Part shown: piece after piece, positions 1 through 11,505 of the stretch | Layout of the letters: every line of letters begins with the position of its first letter | How positions within the stretch are numbered: the stretch's first letter is position 1 | Assembly: GCA_964577435.1 (NCBI GenBank) | Contig: CAZNZD010000053.1 | Coordinates: 1 to 11,505 of the forward strand | Reading direction: 5' to 3' | Origin: MWDF01 sp964577435 | Lineage (GTDB): Bacteria; Bacillota; DTU025; MWDF01 | DNA: 11,505 nt | Position numbers and translations under genes: made by a program | Notes under the pieces: generated by a model | What the model was told of the DNA's origin: nothing | Database searches by the model: none | What the model saw: the letters and a program-made list of their open reading frames with translations, nothing else

Positions 1-7
1 CCTCCTT
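1..7 (-). promoter_or_regulatory. Ribosome binding site of the next gene, cut by the window edge
   Basis: Read on the minus strand, the last seven bases are AAGGAGG, a full Shine-Dalgarno sequence. It lies about 30 nt after the fusA stop codon, so another gene in the same direction must start just outside the window. In str operons the gene after fusA is usually tuf (elongation factor Tu). That identity is inference, since none of its coding sequence is present. No terminator-like hairpin lies between the fusA stop and this site, which fits co-transcription. Confidence 0.75.
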
Positions 8-36
8 AAAGGATATTCAAATCGTCGCCTGCTTGA

Positions 37-2106
37 TTATATGCCTCTGTAGTTCTTTATTATCTCCTCTGATACGTAGGACGGGACCTGCTCGTACCTG
101 AGAAACTGCATCGTGTATGTAGCCCTGCCCTGGGTAAGCGACCTGACTGTGGTCGCATATCCGAACATGTCGCCCATCGGGACCTGCGCCTTGACTATCT
201 CTGCCGCGGCGTGGTTCTCCATGCCTGTCACCCTGCCGCGCCTTGCGCTGATGTCGGACATGACATCCCCGACGTACTGGGTGGGGGTGGTGACCTCCAC
301 CTTCATGATGGGCTCCAGCAGGATCGGCTTGGCCTTCGCGACTGCCTCCTTGAAGCAGATGGACGCTGCGATCTTGAAGGCCAACTCTGAAGAGTCTACC
401 ACATGGTACGACCCGTCTGTAAGCCTTACTTTCACATCCACCACAGGGTATCCTGCAACCGGGCCTGCACCTGAGGCTTCGCGTGCGCCGGCTTCAATGG
501 CCGGGATGTACTCCTTGGGTATCGAGCCGCCGACTATCGCGTTTTCGAAGACTATTCCAGATCCCGCCGCCGCCGGTTCGACCTCGAACACCACGTGCCC
601 GTACTGGCCGCGCCCGCCGGTCTGCCTTACGAAGCGGGTCTCGTTCTCTACATGCTCTGAGATCGTCTCCCTGTAGGCTACCTGGGGCTTGCCGATGTTG
701 GCGCCGACTTTGAACTCCCTTAGGAGCCTGTCGACTATTATCTCGAGGTGAAGCTCCCCCATGCCGGCGATTATCGTCTGGCCGGTGTCCTGGTCCGTGC
801 TCATCCTGAAGGTGGGATCCTCCTCGGCGAGCTTCAAGAGCGCCAAGGTGAGCTTGTCCTCGTCCGTCTTCGTCTTGGGCTCCACGGTCAGCGATATGAC
901 CGGCTCGGGGAAGACCATGCGCTCGAGTATGAGGGCATGCCTCTCGTCGCACAGCGTGTCGCCCGTGGTCACTTCCTTAGGCCCGACGATGCCGACTATC
1001 TCGCCTGCGGATATGCTGTCCAGGTCCTCCCTGTGGTTCGCGTGCATCCTGAGTATCCTGGATATCCTCTCGCGCTTGCCCTTGGACGCGTTGTAATAGA
1101 CCTTGCCCGCCTCTGCCTTGCCCGAATACACCCTTATATAGGTTAGCTTGCCTACGAACGGGTCGGTCGCTATCTTGAACACCAGCGCGCAGAACTCCTC
1201 GTCATCAGATGCAAGCCTTGTGACCTTCTCGTCGTCCCTGGGGTCCACTCCCTGAACGGGGGGCATGTCCAGCGGGCTGGGAAGATAGTCGACTATGGCG
1301 TCAAGCAGGTTCTGCACTCCCTTGTTCTTGAAGGAGGAGCCGCATAGGACAGGAGTCAGCTTGGCCGTTATGGTGGCCTTCCTTATCCCTGCTATTAACA
1401 TCTCGGGAGTTATCTCCCTGCCCTCGAAGTAGCACTCCGTGAGCTCGTCGTCGCATCCTGACACCTGCTCGACCATGAACTCCCTGTGGGCCTGGGCCTC
1501 CTCGAGGTGCTCCGCGGGGATTTCCGCCTCCTCGACGTCTACGCCGAGGTCGTCCTTGTAGATCCTGGCCTTCATGTGTATGAGGTCGATTATGCCCTTG
1601 AAGCGTTCCTCGCTTCCGATGGGCATCTGTATGGGGACTGGGTTTGCACCAAGCTTGTCCTTCATGCTCTTGATGGCCGCGTAGAAGTCAGCCCCCATGC
1701 GGTCCATCTTGTTGACGAAGGCTATCCTGGGTACGTTGTACCTGTCTGCCTGGCGCCAGACGGTCTCAGACTGAGGTTGCACACCGTCCACCGCGCAGAA
1801 GATCGCCACGGCGCCGTCGAGCACCCTGAGCGACCTTTCGACCTCGACAGTGAAGTCAACATGGCCGGGCGTGTCTATGATATTAATCTGATGCTCCCGC
1901 CATAGGCAGGTAGTGGCAGCAGACGTTATCGTAATCCCGCGCTCCTGCTCCTGTATCATCCAGTCCATCGTTGCCGTGCCGGCATGCACCTCTCCCATCC
2001 TGTGGAGCCTGCCGGTATAGAAGAGTATTCGCTCGGTAGTAGTGGTCTTGCCGGCGTCTATGTGTGCCATTATCCCGATGTTCCTTATCCTGCCCAAATC
2101 AGACAT
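37..2106 (-). CDS. fusA: Elongation factor G (EF-G), translocation GTPase
   Basis: EF-G is the cytoplasmic GTPase that moves tRNAs and mRNA through the ribosome after peptide bond formation and helps split ribosomes with RRF. From the chosen start the protein has 689 residues, the normal length. The G domain shows AHIDAGKT (14-21), switch I with RGITI (56-60), DTPGH (78-82, with the catalytic-type His82) and NKMD (132-135). Domains II to V follow, with the domain IV tip near GSYHVVDSSE and domain V with SARRGR and MFGYAT. The reading frame is open to an ATG at 2124, but that start has no ribosome binding site. The ATG at 2106 has AAGGGAG eight bases upstream and gives the usual family N-terminus (MSDLGRIRNIG). 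The gene follows rpsG by 44 nt as fourth gene of the str block. It looks like a canonical single-copy type EF-G, closest in feel to Clostridia, with no missing catalytic residue. Confidence 0.98.
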   Translation of the reverse strand: MSDLGRIRNIGIMAHIDAGKTTTTERILFYTGRLHRMGEVHAGTATMDWMIQEQERGITITSAATTCLWREHQINIIDTPGHVDFTVEVERSLRVLDGAVAIFCAVDGVQPQSETVWRQADRYNVPRIAFVNKMDRMGADFYAAIKSMKDKLGANPVPIQMPIGSEERFKGIIDLIHMKARIYKDDLGVDVEEAEIPAEHLEEAQAHREFMVEQVSGCDDELTECYFEGREITPEMLIAGIRKATITAKLTPVLCGSSFKNKGVQNLLDAIVDYLPSPLDMPPVQGVDPRDDEKVTRLASDDEEFCALVFKIATDPFVGKLTYIRVYSGKAEAGKVYYNASKGKRERISRILRMHANHREDLDSISAGEIVGIVGPKEVTTGDTLCDERHALILERMVFPEPVISLTVEPKTKTDEDKLTLALLKLAEEDPTFRMSTDQDTGQTIIAGMGELHLEIIVDRLLREFKVGANIGKPQVAYRETISEHVENETRFVRQTGGRGQYGHVVFEVEPAAAGSGIVFENAIVGGSIPKEYIPAIEAGAREASGAGPVAGYPVVDVKVRLTDGSYHVVDSSELAFKIAASICFKEAVAKAKPILLEPIMKVEVTTPTQYVGDVMSDISARRGRVTGMENHAAAEIVKAQVPMGDMFGYATTVRSLTQGRATYTMQFLRYEQVPSYVSEEIIKNYRGI

Positions 2107-2114
2107 GACCACCA

Positions 2115-2121
2115 CTCCCTT
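2115..2121 (-). promoter_or_regulatory. fusA ribosome binding site (decides the start)
   Basis: AAGGGAG on the minus strand, eight bases before the ATG at 2106. It lies inside the six-codon in-frame extension that begins at 2124, so it argues for the internal start. Confidence 0.75.
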
Positions 2122-2150
2122 CATAAAGTGCTGCTGACATCAATGCGTGA

Positions 2151-2621
2151 TTACCACCTGTAATGGGCGAAAGCCCTGTTTGCCTCGGCCATCTTGTGCA
2201 TGTCCTCGCGCTTCTTTATCGAGGCGCCGACATTGTTCGATGCGTCGAGTATCTCGCCTGCGAAGCGCTCCACCATGGTGCGCTCGCTGCGCTTCCTGGA
2301 ATTGGTTATGATCCACCTGAGTGCCAGTGCCTTGCGGCGCTCCGGCCTTACTTCAAGAGGGACCTGGTAAGTCGCTCCGCCGACTCTGCGGGGCTTTACC
2401 TCCAGTAGCGGCATTACGTTCTTCATGGACTTATCGAGGACTTCGAGAGGGTCGCTTCCGGTCTTCTGCTGGATTATGTCGCAGGCGCCGTAGAATATCC
2501 CCTCGGCGATGCTCTTCTTGCCGTCCATGACTATCTTGTTGATGAACTCGGACACCAGGGCGCTGTTATACACCGGGTCCGGGGTTACTTCCCTCTTGGA
2601 TACACTGCCTTTCCTGGGCAT
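2151..2621 (-). CDS. rpsG: 30S ribosomal protein S7
   Basis: S7 nucleates assembly of the 30S head by binding the 3' major domain of 16S rRNA and lines the E site. The product is 156 residues, the usual bacterial length. Family signatures are the N-terminal MPRKGSVSKREVTPDPVYNS, the central block RRVGGATYQVPLEVRPERRK, the segment ALALRWIITNSRKRSERTM and the C-terminal end AFAHYRW. The start is an ATG with a very strong AAGGGAGGT six bases upstream. It sits between rpsL (27 nt upstream) and fusA (44 nt downstream). In E. coli, S7 represses its own operon at a structured site in a long rpsL-rpsG spacer; the 27 nt here leave no room for that site, so any autoregulation must work differently. No oddities in the protein. 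Confidence 0.98.
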   Translation of the reverse strand: MPRKGSVSKREVTPDPVYNSALVSEFINKIVMDGKKSIAEGIFYGACDIIQQKTGSDPLEVLDKSMKNVMPLLEVKPRRVGGATYQVPLEVRPERRKALALRWIITNSRKRSERTMVERFAGEILDASNNVGASIKKREDMHKMAEANRAFAHYRW

Positions 2622-2648
2622 GGGTTTACCTCCCTTTGCGGTCTCGCG

Positions 2649-3062
2649 TTACTTCGGCCTCTTGGCTCCGTACTTGGATCTTCCCTGGCGCCTGTTGGAT
2701 ACGCCCGCGCTGTCCAGAGTACCGCGTATTATGTGGTATCTTACGCCAGGCAGGTCCTTGACGCGCCCGCCTCTTATGAGGACTACCGAGTGCTCCTGAA
2801 GATTGTGGCCTTCGCCGGGAATGTAGGCAGTGACCTCTATCCCGTTGCTGAGCCTTACCCTTGCGATCTTCCTCAAGGCCGAGTTCGGCTTCTTGGGTGT
2901 GGCCGTCCTTACTACTGTGCAAACACCGCGCCTCTGCGGCGAACCCTCTCCGTAGTTGGTCCTGCGCTCTAGCGAGTTATACTGGAAACGAAGAGCCGGT
3001 GAGGACGACTTGTACTCGACCTTCTCCCTGCCTTTCTTGACCAGCTGACTGATTGTCGGCAT
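2649..3062 (-). CDS. rpsL: 30S ribosomal protein S12
   Basis: S12 sits at the decoding centre and controls accuracy of tRNA selection. From the ATG at 3062 it has 137 residues. It shows the decoding loops PKKPNSALRK (56-65) and RGGRVKDLPGVRYH (97-110). Lys57 and Lys102, the positions changed in streptomycin resistance (E. coli Lys42 and Lys87), are wild type, so sensitivity at this target is expected. Asp103 is the residue that RimO methylthiolates in some bacteria. Between PAL (22-24) and SPQRRGVC (41-48) there are about 14 residues more than in E. coli S12; B. subtilis S12 carries a similar segment with the same YNS motif, so this points to Bacillota. An in-frame GTG at 3071 overlaps the ribosome binding site and is unlikely to be used. 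The gene lies 24 nt after the L7Ae-type gene. Confidence 0.98.
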   Translation of the reverse strand: MPTISQLVKKGREKVEYKSSSPALRFQYNSLERRTNYGEGSPQRRGVCTVVRTATPKKPNSALRKIARVRLSNGIEVTAYIPGEGHNLQEHSVVLIRGGRVKDLPGVRYHIIRGTLDSAGVSNRRQGRSKYGAKRPK

Positions 3063-3069
3063 TCGCTGC

Positions 3070-3078
3070 ACCTCCTTT
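3070..3078 (-). promoter_or_regulatory. rpsL ribosome binding site (decides the start)
   Basis: AAAGGAGGT on the minus strand, seven bases before the ATG at 3062. The competing upstream GTG at 3071 overlaps this site, so the ATG giving MPTISQLVKKG is the start. Confidence 0.85.
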
Positions 3079-3086
3079 CCAGTACG

Positions 3087-3344
3087 TCATTTTGCTTCCG
3101 ATATTAGTATCGCGGCTACAGAGGCCGAAACCTCGATGCCGCAGGCTTTACCCAGCTGGGACATGCTTTCTGCTTCCGTCACCGGCACTTTGGCCGCGTT
3201 CGCCGCCTCCCGGATCTGCCTCGCTATGGAGGTGTCGCCGTCTCTGGCCAGCACGACTTCGGAGACCTCGCCCTTCGACAAGGCTCTCAGTACCTGTTTC
3301 TTTCCCACTACCCTCTTTGCGGGGTCTGTGAGCTCAGCTTTCAA
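3087..3344 (-). CDS. rplGB: L7Ae/L30e-family ribosomal protein (YbxF type)
   Basis: This is a small K-turn RNA-binding protein of the L7Ae/L30e family, like B. subtilis YbxF (RplGB). The family member is known to bind kink-turn RNA; its exact role on the ribosome is not settled. The recognisable core is AKRVVGKKQVLRAL, then EVSEVVLARDGD, and the C-terminal signature LGKACGIEVSASVAAI. The frame is open up to a TTG at 3425, giving 112 residues, but the family is about 82 residues long. The TTG at 3344 gives 85 residues and aligns residue for residue with the YbxF start; AAAGGG lies 11 bases upstream. A GTG at 3380 (97 residues, AGGTG seven bases upstream) is the alternative. The TTG at 3425 is the -35 box of a promoter candidate. 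Being placed between rpoC and rpsL is typical of Bacillota. Confidence 0.9.
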   Translation of the reverse strand: MKAELTDPAKRVVGKKQVLRALSKGEVSEVVLARDGDTSIARQIREAANAAKVPVTEAESMSQLGKACGIEVSASVAAILISEAK

Positions 3345-3392
3345 TGAGCACCGCGCCCTTTCTTCCGTAATCTGAATCACGGGCAGGCACCT

Positions 3393-3453
3393 AAAAATGT
3401 TAACATCGCGCACCCTTGCTGTCAATATTATTCGAAATAAAGGGCGCGCGATG
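3393..3453 (-). terminator. Hairpin after rpoC: probable intrinsic attenuator/partial terminator
   Basis: Two bases after the rpoC stop the minus strand has CATCGCGCGCCCTT (3453-3440) and then AAGGGTGCGCGATG (3417-3404). These pair as an uninterrupted 14-bp stem with one G-U pair, around a 22-nt loop. The RNA continues with UUAACA and then five U (3397-3393). The stem is very stable, but the U run begins six bases past its foot and is short, so complete termination is doubtful; partial read-through into the str block or RNase III processing are equally possible. The 3' arm lies wholly within the spacer of the promoter at 3397-3425. Confidence 0.6.
3397..3425 (-). promoter_or_regulatory. Promoter candidate for the L7Ae-rpsL-rpsG-fusA block
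   Basis: The minus strand shows a perfect -35 box TTGACA (3425-3420), a 17-bp spacer and a -10 box TAACAT (3402-3397, four of six matches to consensus). TG one base before the -10 box makes it an extended -10. The predicted transcript start is around 3390-3392. This would give the str block its own housekeeping-sigma promoter, downstream of the hairpin that follows rpoC. The match is clear in sequence; activity is inference. Confidence 0.7.
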
Positions 3454-3455
3454 AA

Positions 3456-7262
<3,807 letters not shown>

Positions 7263-7270
7263 CGGCAACG

Positions 7271-7277
7271 CCCCCCT
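7271..7277 (-). promoter_or_regulatory. rpoC ribosome binding site (decides the start)
   Basis: AGGGGGG on the minus strand, eight bases before the ATG at 7262 and two bases before the in-frame TTG at 7268. The spacing favours the ATG. Confidence 0.65.
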
Positions 7278-7304
7278 ATCTTTAGGATGCTGAGGACCGG
7301 ACGG

Positions 7305-11252
<3,948 letters not shown>

Positions 11253-11342
11253 TGCTTGCCTACCCCCTCATGCTGCCGCGGCCATAAAACCGGCGCGACG
11301 CAAAGATGCACTGCGAGGTGCCTGCTAGGTAAATGGTTAACT

Positions 11343-11387
11343 ACACGGACCAAGTTTCCCGTCGGCGATTGCCAGCGATGTCCGTGC
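11343..11387 (-). promoter_or_regulatory. Stem-loop in the rpoB leader
   Basis: In the RNA, CACGGAC (11386-11380) pairs with GUCCGUG (11350-11344), seven base pairs, extended by a G-U pair at the foot. The 29-nt loop can form an inner hairpin, CGCUGGCAAUCGCCGACG, with an AAUC tetraloop. There is no U run after the stem, so it is not an intrinsic terminator. Function unknown; an RNA processing site or a protein-binding leader are possible. Confidence 0.4.
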
Positions 11388-11449
11388 GCACTATACTAGA
11401 AGACAGGTAACATTCTCGTCCGCATTACCTCTCCCTTATAGACTCCCAT

Positions 11450-11469
11450 TTGCCCAAATTTATGGGCAA
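11450..11469 (-). promoter_or_regulatory. Hairpin at the predicted 5' end of the rpoB transcript
   Basis: TTGCCCA and TGGGCAA form a perfect 7-bp inverted repeat around a 6-nt loop (TAAATT on the minus strand). It begins five to seven bases after the -10 box of the promoter candidate at 11476-11504, so the transcript would start in or just before the stem. No U run follows on either strand. It could protect the 5' end or be a DNA operator at the start site. Confidence 0.45.
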
Positions 11470-11475
11470 TAAATA

Positions 11476-11504
11476 ATGTTACTACATCTTTGCAAGATTG
11501 TAAA
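11476..11504 (-). promoter_or_regulatory. Promoter candidate for rpoB-rpoC
   Basis: The minus strand shows TTTACA (11504-11499, five of six to the -35 consensus), a 17-bp spacer and TAACAT (11481-11476, four of six to the -10 consensus). The spacing and -10 box are the same as in the promoter candidate after rpoC. The spacer carries a 13-bp dyad, ATCTT-GCA-AAGAT, immediately after the -35 box. The site touches the window edge, so upstream elements cannot be judged. Sequence match is seen; use as a promoter is inference. Confidence 0.55.
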
Positions 11505-11505
11505 C

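Larger units (their letters stand above)
11253..11475 (-). other. Non-coding leader of rpoB
   Basis: This stretch has no convincing gene in any frame. In particular there is no trace of the C-terminus of L7/L12, whose gene normally lies upstream of rpoB, so that gene lies beyond the edge. The distal half is AT-rich (about 38% G+C over 11401-11505). From the predicted start near 11470 the untranslated leader would be about 215 nt. It contains a hairpin at its 5' end, a possible nine-codon reading frame (11396-11425), a longer stem-loop (11343-11387) and the ribosome binding site AGGGGG (11263-11268). It may be a regulatory leader, but I recognise no known riboswitch or ribosomal-protein leader. 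Confidence 0.6.

Noticed and set aside
494..952. A 152-codon minus-strand frame inside fusA.
   Set aside because: It is fusA read in another frame; the fusA product is intact and conserved across the same bases.
2107..2124. Six-codon N-terminal extension of EF-G from the ATG at 2124.
   Set aside because: No ribosome binding site before 2124, while a good one lies inside the extension and serves the ATG at 2106.
3345..3425. 27-residue N-terminal extension of the L7Ae-type protein from TTG 3425.
   Set aside because: It begins in the -35 box of a promoter candidate and exceeds the family length; the TTG at 3344 aligns with the known family start.
11271..11321. Small inverted repeats near the rpoB start (GCAC/GTGC at 11308-11321 and the palindrome GCCGCGGC).
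   Set aside because: Stems of four base pairs or simple G+C palindromes are too short to support a structure call.
11407..11482. 8-bp inverted repeat GTAACATT / AATGTTAC, 60 bases apart.
   Set aside because: One arm overlaps the -10 box and so would not be in the transcript; the pair is probably chance in an AT-rich stretch.

Overview
The window is a housekeeping block from a bacterial chromosome. All six genes are read from the minus strand, so transcription runs from high to low coordinates: rpoB, rpoC, an L7Ae-type ribosomal protein gene, rpsL, rpsG and fusA. This is the junction of the RNA polymerase operon with the str operon. Spacers inside each block are only 24 to 44 nt. The two larger gaps are the roughly 250 nt in front of rpoB and the 111 nt between rpoC and the L7Ae gene.

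The organism looks like a member of the Bacillota, probably Clostridia-like or a deep relative. The signs are: a short L7Ae/YbxF-type gene between rpoC and rpsL; an extra segment in S12 at the same place as in Bacillus subtilis; RpoC without the large trigger-loop insertion of proteobacteria; Clostridia-like EF-G and RpoB; and strong AAGGAGG-type ribosome binding sites. Base composition is near 60% G+C in a coding line counted by hand and about 38% in the last 105 bases. Arginine AGG/AGA and isoleucine ATA are used freely even in ribosomal protein genes, which is unusual for this composition. Genus or species cannot be told from this window, and the phylum call is inference from memory of these families.

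Region by region: 11253-11505 is a non-coding leader with a good promoter candidate at the very edge (TTTACA, 17 bp, TAACAT), a hairpin at the predicted transcript start, and a second stem-loop further in. 7305-11252 is rpoB and 3456-7262 is rpoC, the two largest subunits of RNA polymerase. 3345-3455 holds a 14-bp hairpin that starts two bases after the rpoC stop codon, interleaved with a second promoter (TTGACA, 17 bp, TAACAT). 3087-3344 is the L7Ae-type gene, 2649-3062 is rpsL, 2151-2621 is rpsG and 37-2106 is fusA. The last bases (1-7) are a ribosome binding site for a gene beyond the window, probably tuf.

The genes link transcription (core polymerase) to translation (30S proteins S12 and S7, and the translocase EF-G). 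The hairpin plus internal promoter suggests the str block can be made partly by read-through from rpoC and partly on its own. I see no mobile element, CRISPR array, tRNA, rRNA or clearly new system. The points worth a second look are the nested hairpin/promoter, the leader of rpoB, and lineage-type insertions and substitutions in RpoB and RpoC.
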